Part shown: one piece after another, positions 6,985 through 14,507 of the stretch
How positions within the stretch are numbered: the stretch's first letter is position 1
Layout: each line of letters begins with the position of its first letter
NCBI GenBank assembly: GCA_947454665.1
Contig: CANGMU010000011.1
Span: 1 to 22,317 of the forward strand
Source: Pseudomonadota bacterium
GTDB taxonomy: Bacteria; Pseudomonadota; Gammaproteobacteria; Steroidobacterales; Steroidobacteraceae
Length of the DNA stretch: 22,317 bases
Reading direction: 5' to 3'
Notes under the pieces: generated by a model
The model's database searches: none
Seen by the model: only the letters and a program-made list of their open reading frames with translations
What the model was told of the DNA's origin: nothing
Position numbers and translations under genes: made by a program

Positions 6985-8187
6985 CTATTCCAGCCGCTCC
7001 ACCTTGCGCAGCGACGGGAACAGCTTCATCCACAGCAGCGCGACCGCGATCGTGCCAACGCCACCGAGCAAGGCGGCCGGCACCGTACCGAACAGCGCGG
7101 CGGTGACACCACTCTCGAACTCGCCCAACTGGTTCGAGGCATTGATGAACAGGAAATTCACCGCGCTCACGCGGCCACGCATCTCGTCGGGCGTCACCAT
7201 CTGGACGAGCGAGAGCCGGATCACCACGCTGACCGTATCCGCTGCGCCCATCAGCACCAGCGACCCGAGTGACAACCAGTAATTCGTGGACAGCGCAAAG
7301 ACCACCGTGAACACGCCGAACAGGATCACGGCCTGGAACATGCGATTGCCGACGCCACTCAGGATAGGTCGACGCGCGATCAGCGCCGTCATGACCAATG
7401 CGCCGATGGCCGGCGCCGCACGCAGCATGCCCAGGCCCATCGGGCCGGTGTGCAGGATGTCGCTGGCATAGATCGGCAGCAGCGCCGTCGCGCCGCCCAG
7501 CAGCACGGCGAACAGGTCCAGCGAAATTACGCCCAGGACATCGCGGTTGCTGCGAACGAAGGACACGCCCGCAAAGAGCGTGCGCCAGCCCGGCGCTTCG
7601 GGCGGCCGGGCATGACGCACCATGTGGATCGCGCCGTTCAGCACGCCCGCCAGCAGCCAGAGCACCGCGGTCACGACATAGGTCGCACCGGGCGAAATAC
7701 CGTAGATGAAACCGCCGAGTGCCGGTCCGGCGATCGAGGCGATCTGGATCGCGCCGCTCGACACGGCCGTACCCTGCTGCAGCATGCGCGGCGGGACGAT
7801 GGCCGGGAGCATGGCCGCCGCCGCGGGCCGCTCGAAGGCCGTGGCGGCTCCGAACACCGCAGAGGCGACATAGATGCCATACACATCGATGAAGCCCCCA
7901 TAACTCGCCCAGGCGAGCCAGGCAGCCATCAGTCCCTCGATCCACTGGCACCACTGCACGACGCGCTTGCGATCAAAACGGTCCGCCGCATGACCGGCGA
8001 GGAAAGTGAGCACCGCAGTGGGGAGGAAGCTCACGAGGCCGACCATGCCCAGGTGGAAGGCGCTGCCCGTCAGCGTGTAGACCTGCCAGCCAACGGCCAC
8101 GGCCACGATCTGCCGCGAGGAATTCGAGAAGGCCCTTCCGCCGAAGTACTGCAGGAAGGGCAGGTGCCGGAACAGCTCAGAGGCCAT
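6985..8187 (-). CDS. MFS transporter, EntS-like (MFS_3 family)
   Basis: 400 residues with about twelve hydrophobic segments. The N-terminal region (RHLPFLQYFGGRAFSN, then VAVAVGWQVYTLTGSAFHLGMVG) and the loop GHAADRFDRKRV between helices 2 and 3 are typical of the EntS/MFS_3 group of drug or siderophore exporters in the inner membrane. The charged loop is the family's motif A equivalent. The start ATG overlaps the stop of the lipoprotein gene by one base (TGATG at 8187), so it is the last gene of a coupled four-gene minus-strand unit. No siderophore genes are nearby; export of a pathway product or toxic intermediate is inference only. Confidence 0.9.
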   Translation of the reverse strand: MASELFRHLPFLQYFGGRAFSNSSRQIVAVAVGWQVYTLTGSAFHLGMVGLVSFLPTAVLTFLAGHAADRFDRKRVVQWCQWIEGLMAAWLAWASYGGFIDVYGIYVASAVFGAATAFERPAAAAMLPAIVPPRMLQQGTAVSSGAIQIASIAGPALGGFIYGISPGATYVVTAVLWLLAGVLNGAIHMVRHARPPEAPGWRTLFAGVSFVRSNRDVLGVISLDLFAVLLGGATALLPIYASDILHTGPMGLGMLRAAPAIGALVMTALIARRPILSGVGNRMFQAVILFGVFTVVFALSTNYWLSLGSLVLMGAADTVSVVIRLSLVQMVTPDEMRGRVSAVNFLFINASNQLGEFESGVTAALFGTVPAALLGGVGTIAVALLWMKLFPSLRKVERLE

Positions 8188-8618
8188 CAGGGCACGTTCG
8201 GGGGCACGTAGATCGCTTCGCCGTGCACGACCTTGTGCATCAACTGGTGGGAGAGGCCCAGCCCGACACCAATCGACGAGTTGCCACCCATGCTGACGCT
8301 GCTGCCGCCGGTGCCGATCACCATGCCCGGTTTTTCGCCCGCGCCCTGGAACAGGACCCCATTGGCCCCGAGCTTCGCGGCTTCGCGCCGGAGTCGCTCG
8401 AGCGCCGCATCGGTCTTGGCCTGGTCACCGAACTGAAAGGATCCTTCGCTGGAGGCATCCAGGATCGCGATACGGTCGTAATAACGCGGCGGTTCCATGT
8501 AGACCCGGACGTCCGCGGCGGAGATCGGCGGCCTGGGCTTTCCCACCAACACGTGCGACGAAGTGGCGCAGGCGGCGAGGAACAACACGCCGCAGAGGAG
8601 TGCCACAGGCTTCTTCAT
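8187..8618 (-). CDS. Small lipoprotein of unknown function
   Basis: 143 residues. The N-terminus is a classic lipoprotein signal with lipobox LAAC (Cys17), and residue +2 is Ala, which favours outer-membrane sorting. The mature part starts SHVLVGKPRPPISAADVRVYMEPP, then YDRIAILDASS, a helix with ALERLRREAAKLGANGVLF, and a Gly/Ser-rich end containing VSMGGNSSIGVGLGLS. This arrangement is seen in proteobacterial lipoproteins without known function. Both ends overlap neighbours by one base (TGATG at 8618 and at 8187), so it is translated together with the metallo-hydrolase and the MFS transporter. Confidence 0.85.
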   Translation of the reverse strand: MKKPVALLCGVLFLAACATSSHVLVGKPRPPISAADVRVYMEPPRYYDRIAILDASSEGSFQFGDQAKTDAALERLRREAAKLGANGVLFQGAGEKPGMVIGTGGSSVSMGGNSSIGVGLGLSHQLMHKVVHGEAIYVPPNVP

Positions 8619-9682
8619 CAGAGCACCATCAGGTCCTGGCCTACGATCACTTCGCCGGCAAAGCCCTTGCGCACGCCCTCGACGAATTCGCTGGCCGCGT
8701 AATCGAGTGCACGCGGCGCGGAGAGGCCCGGCAACAGGTGGTTCAGGACCACCGTGCGCACGCCGGCTTCGCTGGCCATGCGCGCCACATCCGCCGGCGG
8801 GGAATGCGTTTCGGCGATATGGCGGAAGACGCTCTCGCTGTTGCCTTCGCTGGACGCGATGCGCGCCCGCCGCAGCATTTCCTGGTAAAGCCCTTCATCC
8901 ATGATCTCGGACACGAAGTAGTCGGCGCCCCGCGCCAGCTTCACGATGTTCTGCGAATAGGCGGTGTCGCCGGTGAACACGATGGAACGGTCCTTCGTAT
9001 CGAACCGCAGGGCCAGGGCACGATGCGCCATACGCGCGGTGTTGCGCGCCGGATAGTGGGTGTTCTCGACGGCCGTGACCGTGACGCGCGCGTCCTTGTG
9101 GACCTGCACGATGCGGTCGGAGACCACGACATCATGGCCGTGGTACAGGTCTTCGGGCTTGTGGGTCCGGCCCTCGTCCACGGTGCGGATCTCGACGTTG
9201 CCGCGGAAGGACAGGATCGAGCCCTCGACCATGCGCGCCGTACCTGGAGGCCCGAAGGCATCCACGCGCGCGGCGCGGCCGTTGGTCCACTGGAAGCTCA
9301 GCAGCGCGGGAAAGTCTGCGGTGTGGTCGTCATGCAGGTGCGTGAAGAACACCTGTCCGACGCGCAGATAACCCACCTGCGATTCGACGAGCCGCCGCAG
9401 CGTGCCGTAACCGCAGTCGACCAGATAAGGCACACCGTCCACCACCACAGCGCTGGCTGTCTGCGCACGGGCAAGGTCGATGCCCGGCCCGCCGCGCGTC
9501 CCGAGCAGCACGAGCCGCGTGCCCTTCATCGGCGGCGGCTCGGGCGGCACGTCGACGGCAGCAAGCCCCTCGGCACGCAGCTGCGCGACCGAGGGACGTG
9601 CCACCAGGGCCGGCAGCAGGGCGAGACCACCGAGCCGCAGCGCGGCGCCGAGCAGTTCGCGCCGGCCCTGCCTGAGCGACAC
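8618..9682 (-). CDS. Exported metallo-beta-lactamase-fold hydrolase
   Basis: 354 residues from a GTG at 9682, placed two bases after the stop of the upstream gene. A longer frame back to 9730 would overlap that gene by 46 bases and precede the signal. The start gives SLRQGRRELLGAALRLGG, a Tat-like signal followed by a hydrophobic stretch to about residue 34. The metal site is complete: H115-x-H117-x-D119-H120 in THLHDDH, then His in ENTHYP, Asp in FTGDTAY and His in LNHLLPG. Family members include arylsulfatases of the AtsA type, RNase Z-like and lactonase-like hydrolases. The AtsA-like subgroup is plausible because signal-bearing proteins of this shape are common there, but the reaction is not certain. 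It is the second gene of the four-gene minus-strand unit. Confidence 0.88.
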   Translation of the reverse strand: MSLRQGRRELLGAALRLGGLALLPALVARPSVAQLRAEGLAAVDVPPEPPPMKGTRLVLLGTRGGPGIDLARAQTASAVVVDGVPYLVDCGYGTLRRLVESQVGYLRVGQVFFTHLHDDHTADFPALLSFQWTNGRAARVDAFGPPGTARMVEGSILSFRGNVEIRTVDEGRTHKPEDLYHGHDVVVSDRIVQVHKDARVTVTAVENTHYPARNTARMAHRALALRFDTKDRSIVFTGDTAYSQNIVKLARGADYFVSEIMDEGLYQEMLRRARIASSEGNSESVFRHIAETHSPPADVARMASEAGVRTVVLNHLLPGLSAPRALDYAASEFVEGVRKGFAGEVIVGQDLMVL

Positions 9683-9684
9683 GA

Positions 9685-10908
9685 TCAGACGATCCGCTTC
9701 AGCTTGCTGAGGCGGCCGATCTCGACCCATTCGGCCACGAAGATATTGCCGTCGTGGTCGAAGCAGGCGCCGTGCGGGTGCTTGAACTGGCCCGGCACGA
9801 AGTCAGCGCGGTTCTGCGTCGTGCGCGCCGGATTCGGCTTGCCGGGCTGCTCGCCACCGAACGAGGACACGATCTGGTTGCCGCGCATGATGTGGATGCG
9901 GCCATCCAGGTCCGGCACCACGATCAGGTCCTTGTGCTGGTCGAAATGGCAGGGCTGGTTCGTGCCCTCGATCACATCGATCGGCTTGTCGTCGAGCGAG
10001 TAACGAACGATGCGGCGGTTGCCGCGATCGGCGAGCAACAGCACCGGATTGGCCGGATCGCGCGTGTCGATCCAGTTACCGTGCGGGTTGTTCGTGTTCT
10101 CGAGCGGCACCGGCGGACGCGCAGCGGGCGTTGCCGGCGGCGCAGCGGCGGCAGGCGCACCGGCAGCAGCCGGTGCAGGCGGAGCCGGAGGCGGTGCCGG
10201 ACGCGGCGGCGGACCACCGAAGGTGCGCACCAGCTTCGGATACGAGGTCGAAGTTTCCTGCTTGTAATGGAACATGTGGTACGAGCCGTAGCCGTCACCC
10301 ACCCAGAAGTCGAGCGTCTTCGGATCAACGCAGGTGTTCGTCGGACGGTAGTTCAGGCCGAAGGTGCCGCCAGGACCGGTGGCGCCGGGACCCTTCTGGT
10401 AGACCGGTGATTCCTGCGGATAGCCAACCGTCCAGACTTCTTCACCTTTCAGCGTGCGCTTCGTGACGATGCCGTGGCGCTCGTCGGCGAAGTACAGGTA
10501 TTCGGTGTTGCCTTCCTTCTGGATGTTCATGCCATGGGCGCTGTTGCGGAACATCGAGCCCCAGCTGCGCACGAACCGACCCTTCGGGTCGAACACGACG
10601 ACCGCGTCACCGCGCGGGCTGTCCACGTGCACAGTGTGGTGCACGTAGATGAAACCATTCCGGTCCTGCACCACGGCATGCGTGTTGCCGTACTTGATGT
10701 ACGACGGCAGGTTGTCGAGGCCCCAGTCATGCTCGACCTCGTACATGAACTCGCCCTGGCCCATGACCGGACGCTTGGAGCCGGACTTGCTCTCCGCGAG
10801 GATGATCGCCGGGGCGGCCATCGCTGCTGCAGCCGCAGCACTGCCCACCACGAATCCCCGGCGCGACAGACGCGGCGAGACTTTTGTGTTTTCGTTGTTG
10901 GATTCCAT
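9685..10908 (-). CDS. Tat-exported NHL-type beta-propeller protein with Pro/Ala-rich insert
   Basis: 407 residues from the ATG at 10908, with GGGAAG just upstream. The Tat signal is clear (SRRGFVVGSA, residues 15-24, then Ala-rich). The remainder shows repeated propeller blades of the NHL/peptidyl-hydroxyglycine-lyase type: HAVVQDRNGFIYVHHT near 77-92, GDAVVVFDPKGRFVRSWG at 100-117, HGNWIDTRDPANPVLLLADR near 276-295 and HPHGACFDHDGNIFVAEW at 377-394. About 37 residues (233-269) are almost only Pro and Ala, inserted between blades. No catalytic site is obvious; family members bind or cleave small substrates, or act as scaffolds. It is first in the unit with the metallo-hydrolase, lipoprotein and MFS exporter, so a shared periplasmic task is likely. 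Confidence 0.87.
   Translation of the reverse strand: MESNNENTKVSPRLSRRGFVVGSAAAAAAMAAPAIILAESKSGSKRPVMGQGEFMYEVEHDWGLDNLPSYIKYGNTHAVVQDRNGFIYVHHTVHVDSPRGDAVVVFDPKGRFVRSWGSMFRNSAHGMNIQKEGNTEYLYFADERHGIVTKRTLKGEEVWTVGYPQESPVYQKGPGATGPGGTFGLNYRPTNTCVDPKTLDFWVGDGYGSYHMFHYKQETSTSYPKLVRTFGGPPPRPAPPPAPPAPAAAGAPAAAAPPATPAARPPVPLENTNNPHGNWIDTRDPANPVLLLADRGNRRIVRYSLDDKPIDVIEGTNQPCHFDQHKDLIVVPDLDGRIHIMRGNQIVSSFGGEQPGKPNPARTTQNRADFVPGQFKHPHGACFDHDGNIFVAEWVEIGRLSKLKRIV
10102..10212 (-). repeat. Low-complexity Pro/Ala-coding segment within the propeller gene
   Basis: Thirty-seven codons (residues 233-269 of the propeller protein) encode mostly Pro and Ala, in blocks such as PPPAPPAPAAAG. The DNA is a run of GCC/GCG/CCG-like triplets prone to slippage. 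It probably makes an extended, flexible or polyproline linker between two halves of the propeller. Confidence 0.8.
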
Positions 10909-10935
10909 GTGCTTCCCGCATCCTGAAATTGATTG

Positions 10936-10952
10936 GCCGGCATTTTGCCGGC
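10936..10952 (-). other. Hairpin in the leader of the propeller gene
   Basis: GCCGGCA-TTT-TGCCGGC is a perfect 7-base-pair stem with a 3-base loop, 28-44 bases upstream of the ATG at 10908. If the promoter proposed at 10958-10987 is used, this stem would be at the very 5' end of the transcript, where it could stabilise the mRNA. Function is inferred only. Confidence 0.4.
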
Positions 10953-10957
10953 GAGTC

Positions 10958-10987
10958 GTTATAGCCCTGCCTCGCCGGCCGTCGCAA
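10958..10987 (-). promoter_or_regulatory. Candidate sigma-70 promoter for the propeller operon
   Basis: On the minus strand TTGCGA (10987-10982) is followed after 18 bases by TATAAC (10963-10958), a reasonable -35/-10 pair. Transcription would start near 10951, giving a leader of about 43 bases for the ATG at 10908. Confidence 0.45.
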
Positions 10988-10997
10988 GCAAATGGAA

Positions 10998-11015
10998 GGG
11001 TTGCCCCGACAACCC
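10998..11015. promoter_or_regulatory. Inverted repeat in the divergent region (candidate operator)
   Basis: GGGTTG-CCCCGA-CAACCC is a perfect 6-base inverted repeat with a 6-base spacer. It lies just upstream of the -35 box proposed for the propeller operon and about 92 bases upstream of the PQQ dehydrogenase start, so a protein bound here could affect both directions. Confidence 0.3.
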
Positions 11016-11054
11016 ATTCTCCGGTCCGACCGATTGGGCTAGGCTTGCCGTTAC

Positions 11055-11073
11055 ATGCCACGCTTGATGGCAT
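11055..11073. promoter_or_regulatory. Inverted repeat upstream of the PQQ dehydrogenase (candidate operator or leader hairpin)
   Basis: ATGCCA-CGCTTGA-TGGCAT is a perfect 6-base inverted repeat with a 7-base spacer, 33 bases before the ATG at 11107. It could bind a dimeric regulator or form a stem in the 5' leader. I found no convincing -35/-10 pair next to it. Confidence 0.35.
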
Positions 11074-11106
11074 CCGCACGAATCACAAGAACACGGAGAC
11101 GGGGCG

Positions 11107-12816
11107 ATGCAAAGCAAGGGACTCTCGATGCTGGTAATGGCAGTACTTGCCAGCACGGCCATGGCACAGGTGGAAATCGCCGGCCAGGCAACGGCCACCG
11201 GCACCTCGGTACCGAAGAACATCGCGGTGTCGCAGGCGCAGCTGGACGCGGCCGACAAGGACGCCGCGAACTTCCTGCACTCCAACATGAACTACGCGCA
11301 GACGCGCTTCCATCCGGCGACGCAGATCAACACGAAGAACGTCGCGCGCCTGAAGCCCGCGTTCCAGTTCCAGACTGCCGTGCTCGAGTCGATGGAGACG
11401 GCGCCGATCGTGGTCGACGGCGTGATGTACGTCACCACCTCCTACAACCACGTCTATGCGCTCGACGCCGTGACGGGCAAGGAGTTCTGGCACTACAAGC
11501 ACAAGCTCGGTCCCGTGACGACATACTGCTGCGGCCCGAACAACCGCGGCGTCGCGGTGCTTGGCGATCGCCTCTACATGGGCACGCTGGATTCGAAGCT
11601 CGTCTCGCTCGAGGCGAAGACGGGCAAGCTGCTGTGGTCCTCGCAGGTCGGTGAGCCGGAAGACGGCTATTCCGAGACGATGGCCCCGGTCGCCGTGAAC
11701 GGCAAGGTGCTGATCGGCACGAACGGCGGTGAATACGGCGTTCGCGGCTTCCTGAAGGCCTTCGACGCCAACACGGGCAAGGAGCTGTGGAGCTTCGCGA
11801 CGATCCCGGCCAAGGGCCATGAAGGCGTCTGGGCAACCAAGGACGCGACAGGCCGCGACCTGCACCGCGACATCGCGGCGGAGAAGGCCCAGCTGGCAAA
11901 GGCCGGTGGCGACTTCTACAAGACGCTGGGCGGCGGCATCTGGATGGCGCCGGCCGTCGACCGCGAGACCAACACCGCGTTCTTCGTCGTCGGCAACCCG
12001 AGCCCGGACCTCTACGGTGCCGAGCGTCCGGGCGACAACCTGTACACGGACTCGATCGTCGCGATCGACCTCAACACCGGTGCCTACAAGTGGCATTACC
12101 AGTACATCGCGCATGACGTCTGGGACCTGGATGCCGTCTCGCCGGTGATCCTCACCGAGGCCAAGGACAAGAACGGCCAGATGCGCAAGGTCGCCATCCA
12201 CGGCGGCAAGACGGGCCATGTCTATGTCCATGACCGCGCCACGGGCGAGCTGATCCGTTTCAGCGAGACGATGATTCCGCAGGAAAACATGTTCGCGCTG
12301 CCGACCAAGGCCGGCACGCGCATGCTGCCCGGCGCCAACGGCGGCGTGGAATGGAGCCCGATGGCGGTGAACCCGGCGCTGCGTCTCGCGTTCGCCGCGA
12401 ACTTGCACCAGCCGATGACCTACCACGTCGAAGAGTCGAAGTACCCGGGCGGCAAGCTCTGGCTCGGCGGCGCCTTCAAGGTCATCCCGGGTGAGAAGCA
12501 GTGGGGTCGCCTGGCCGCCGTGAACCTCGACACCGGCAAGATGGAATGGAAGTTCGACACCGAGCAGCCGCTGATCGGCGGCGTGCTGGCAACGGCCGGT
12601 GGCCTGGTCTTCAACGGCGAAGGCAACGGCCTGTTCCGCGCCTTCGATGCGAAGACCGGCAAGATGCTGTGGGAGTACCAGTGCGGTGCGGGCGTCAACG
12701 CGCCGGCCACGTCGTACACCGTGAACGGCAAGCAGTACATCGCCGTCGCAGCGGGTGGCAACACGCAGCTCGACTTCAAGCGCGGCAACACGGTCATCGT
12801 GTTCGCCCTGCCCTGA
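11107..12816 (+). CDS. PQQ-dependent alcohol dehydrogenase (methanol/ethanol family) with lanthanide-type Asp-x-Asp
   Basis: 569 residues with a Sec signal (cleavage near AMA-QV) and a GGAG ribosome site 8 bases before the ATG. This is an eight-bladed quinoprotein propeller with W-motif repeats such as YALDAVTGKEFWHY and VSLEAKTGKLLW. Active-site features: adjacent Cys141-Cys142 (ring disulfide over PQQ), metal ligands Glu209 in GGEYGVRG and Asn297 in GNPSPD, catalytic Asp340 in HDVWDLD, and Asp342 two residues later. That second Asp marks lanthanide-using enzymes (XoxF, PedH); calcium enzymes such as MxaF have Ala there. It should oxidise primary alcohols in the periplasm and pass electrons to cytochrome c. 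It has no haem domain of its own, but the next gene, overlapping by one base (TGATG), encodes a diheme cytochrome. The exact alcohol is unknown. Confidence 0.93.
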   Translation: MQSKGLSMLVMAVLASTAMAQVEIAGQATATGTSVPKNIAVSQAQLDAADKDAANFLHSNMNYAQTRFHPATQINTKNVARLKPAFQFQTAVLESMETAPIVVDGVMYVTTSYNHVYALDAVTGKEFWHYKHKLGPVTTYCCGPNNRGVAVLGDRLYMGTLDSKLVSLEAKTGKLLWSSQVGEPEDGYSETMAPVAVNGKVLIGTNGGEYGVRGFLKAFDANTGKELWSFATIPAKGHEGVWATKDATGRDLHRDIAAEKAQLAKAGGDFYKTLGGGIWMAPAVDRETNTAFFVVGNPSPDLYGAERPGDNLYTDSIVAIDLNTGAYKWHYQYIAHDVWDLDAVSPVILTEAKDKNGQMRKVAIHGGKTGHVYVHDRATGELIRFSETMIPQENMFALPTKAGTRMLPGANGGVEWSPMAVNPALRLAFAANLHQPMTYHVEESKYPGGKLWLGGAFKVIPGEKQWGRLAAVNLDTGKMEWKFDTEQPLIGGVLATAGGLVFNGEGNGLFRAFDAKTGKMLWEYQCGAGVNAPATSYTVNGKQYIAVAAGGNTQLDFKRGNTVIVFALP

Positions 12817-13403
12817 TGCGACGCTGGATGATGCAGGGCGCCCTCGCGGGCGCCCTTTTCATGTCCGCCTGGGGATTGGCCGCTGCGCAGGACGCGCCAC
12901 CTGCCAAACCCGCGAAGGCCGTGGTCTGCGAAAGCTGCCATGGCCCGGGCGGTGCCTCGACGCAGCCGCAATACCCGGTGCTGGCGGGGCAGACCGCGCG
13001 CTACCTCTACCTGCAGCTGAAAGACTTCAATGAAGGCCGTCGCAGCGATCCGCTGATGTCGCCCATGTCCACGGACATGACGCGTGACGAGATGCGGGAA
13101 CTTGGCGCCTGGTTCGCCGCGCAGAAGCCGCCGGTTTCAAGCTTCAAGGTCGATGCGGAAAAAGCGAAGCGGGGCCAGGCCAAGGCCGAGGAAACACTCT
13201 GCACGATGTGCCACCTCGGTGGCTTCGCGGGACAGAACGAAGTGCCGAAGGTCGCCGGCCAGTTCTACGAATACATCGTGAAACAGCTGACCGACTTCCG
13301 CGAGCACAAGCGCACGAACGACGCCGGGACGATGTCCAGCGTGTCGGGCACGCTGAATGACGCTGACATCGATGCCCTGGGACATTTCCTGGCGGGGCTC
13401 TAG
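12816..13403 (+). CDS. Periplasmic diheme cytochrome c (c4-like)
   Basis: 195 residues from the ATG at 12816, which overlaps the stop of the PQQ dehydrogenase. A signal peptide precedes about residue 25. Two haem-binding motifs are present, C38-E-S-C-H42 and C129-T-M-C-H133, each followed by a Met-containing segment (PLMSPMS near 79-85 and GTMSSVS near 171-177) that can supply the sixth ligand. The two halves are similar: Q-x-x-YLYLQLKDFNEGRRSD resembles YIVKQLTDFREHKRTND. This is the c4-type duplicated architecture. The coupling suggests it is the direct electron acceptor of the dehydrogenase, delivering electrons to a terminal oxidase. The last four bases overlap the 3' end of the convergent SnoaL-like gene. 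Confidence 0.92.
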   Translation: MRRWMMQGALAGALFMSAWGLAAAQDAPPAKPAKAVVCESCHGPGGASTQPQYPVLAGQTARYLYLQLKDFNEGRRSDPLMSPMSTDMTRDEMRELGAWFAAQKPPVSSFKVDAEKAKRGQAKAEETLCTMCHLGGFAGQNEVPKVAGQFYEYIVKQLTDFREHKRTNDAGTMSSVSGTLNDADIDALGHFLAGL

Positions 13404-14032
13404 CGGCGGATACCCGCCCAGTTGAAGAGGTCGTTGAACAGGGCTTCGCCGGTCGCCGGCAGGTCCTCGCCGGGCATCTCGTGGTTCACCACATAGCCCT
13501 GGCTCGCCAGCATCCAGGACAGCATGCGGTAGGACGCCCGGAAGCCCGTCAGCTCCGCGGGCGGGATCACGACCTGCTGACCGGGCACGACGGCGTTCAT
13601 CGCATCGCACATGTAGATGCCATAGAAACCCATCAGGCCCCAGCGCCCGTTGCGCCGTTCCGCCGGATACAGGAAGCGCGCCTGGCTCGACAGCATCACG
13701 TCGACGCCGTGCGCGGTGCCGGGGATGTCGATGATGCCGACGAGGCTCGCCACGGCGCGATCGCCGGCCAGCCGCACGCGCACCGGCCCGAGACGATGCT
13801 TGGCCAGCACCTGCCGCCGTGCCATGTCCTTCGAGCCCTCGACGAAATCATGGCCATTGCCGGTGAACCAGCTGATCCGCACGTGCGAGTCCGGATAGAA
13901 GCAATCACGCATCTCGTCCCAGCGCCCGAGGTCGCGGCTTTCGCGTTCGGTGAGGATGAGCTGGGTGATGGTCGACACGTCGGTGGCGTCGAGCACGGAC
14001 TGGGGCAAGGCTGGCGAAGTATTCTGCGTCAT
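13400..14032 (-). CDS. SnoaL-like (NTF2 fold) protein, cytoplasmic
   Basis: 210 residues without a signal peptide. The start region (DVSTITQLILTERESRDLGRWDEMRDCFYPD) is the usual opening helix pair and strand of SnoaL_4-type proteins, followed by SHVRISWFTG, a helix with DMARRQVLAKH, and strands such as RAVASLVGIIDI, HGVDVMLSSQARFLYPAERRNGRW. The last 60 residues extend beyond a minimal SnoaL domain. Relatives include ring-hydroxylating dioxygenase beta subunits, dehydratases and ketosteroid-isomerase-like enzymes. It overlaps the VOC gene by 4 bases (ATGA at 14029-14032) and closes a three-gene minus-strand unit headed by the PVA-dehydrogenase-like enzyme. Its reaction is unknown. Confidence 0.86.
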   Translation of the reverse strand: MTQNTSPALPQSVLDATDVSTITQLILTERESRDLGRWDEMRDCFYPDSHVRISWFTGNGHDFVEGSKDMARRQVLAKHRLGPVRVRLAGDRAVASLVGIIDIPGTAHGVDVMLSSQARFLYPAERRNGRWGLMGFYGIYMCDAMNAVVPGQQVVIPPAELTGFRASYRMLSWMLASQGYVVNHEMPGEDLPATGEALFNDLFNWAGIRR

Positions 14033-14493
14033 GCGGGCAAGGGTCCTGCGAGTTCAACGAGATTGCCGAAGGGATCGGCAAAGAAAGCGATGCGGCGCTC
14101 GATGGCCGGAATGTCGACGGGCTCCAGCACGATCTTCGCGCCGCGTGCCGCAAGGCGCGCCACCGTGCTGTCCACGTTCGCCACGCTGAAACAGACATGG
14201 TGGAAGCCGCGGTATTTCAGACTGTCGTTCAGGTCCGTCCACGGGCGTGCTTCGACCGGCGCAGGACTGCCGTCCCCGAACAACTCGATGTAGAAGCCGT
14301 CATCACCCGGCGGCGCGAGGAAGGCGAGCCGGATGTCGCCATAGTCCCATTCCGCGACGACGCGGAAATCCAGTACCTCGACATACCAGTCACGTGCCGC
14401 GACGTAATCCGGCGAACGGAAGGCAACATGGTGGGCGCGCCAGTCCGCGAAGGGAGAGGCCATCCGCTTGGGCGGCATTACGGTTTCAGACAT
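14029..14493 (-). CDS. VOC-family (glyoxalase/dioxygenase fold) protein
   Basis: 154 residues; ribosome site GAGGTGA lies close to the ATG at 14493. It has two beta-alpha-beta-beta-beta modules. Candidate metal ligands are at the family positions: His22 (AHHVAF), Glu70 (FYIEL), His99 (FHHVCFSV) and Glu147 (GNLVELAG), as in glyoxalase I and methylmalonyl-CoA epimerase. The usual DPFGN motif is present near the end. There is no signal peptide, so it acts in the cytoplasm. It starts 14 bases after the PVA-dehydrogenase-like gene and overlaps the SnoaL-like gene. Isomerase, lyase or ring-cleavage roles are all possible. Confidence 0.88.
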   Translation of the reverse strand: MSETVMPPKRMASPFADWRAHHVAFRSPDYVAARDWYVEVLDFRVVAEWDYGDIRLAFLAPPGDDGFYIELFGDGSPAPVEARPWTDLNDSLKYRGFHHVCFSVANVDSTVARLAARGAKIVLEPVDIPAIERRIAFFADPFGNLVELAGPLPA

Positions 14494-14507
14494 GACTCAC
14501 CTCGCCT

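Noticed and set aside
8600..10003. 467-codon plus-strand open frame
   Set aside because: It is antisense to the metallo-hydrolase and propeller genes, whose motifs and coupled starts are convincing.
11083..12426. 447-codon minus-strand open frame opposite the PQQ dehydrogenase
   Set aside because: A shadow of the quinoprotein gene with no domain or signal of its own.
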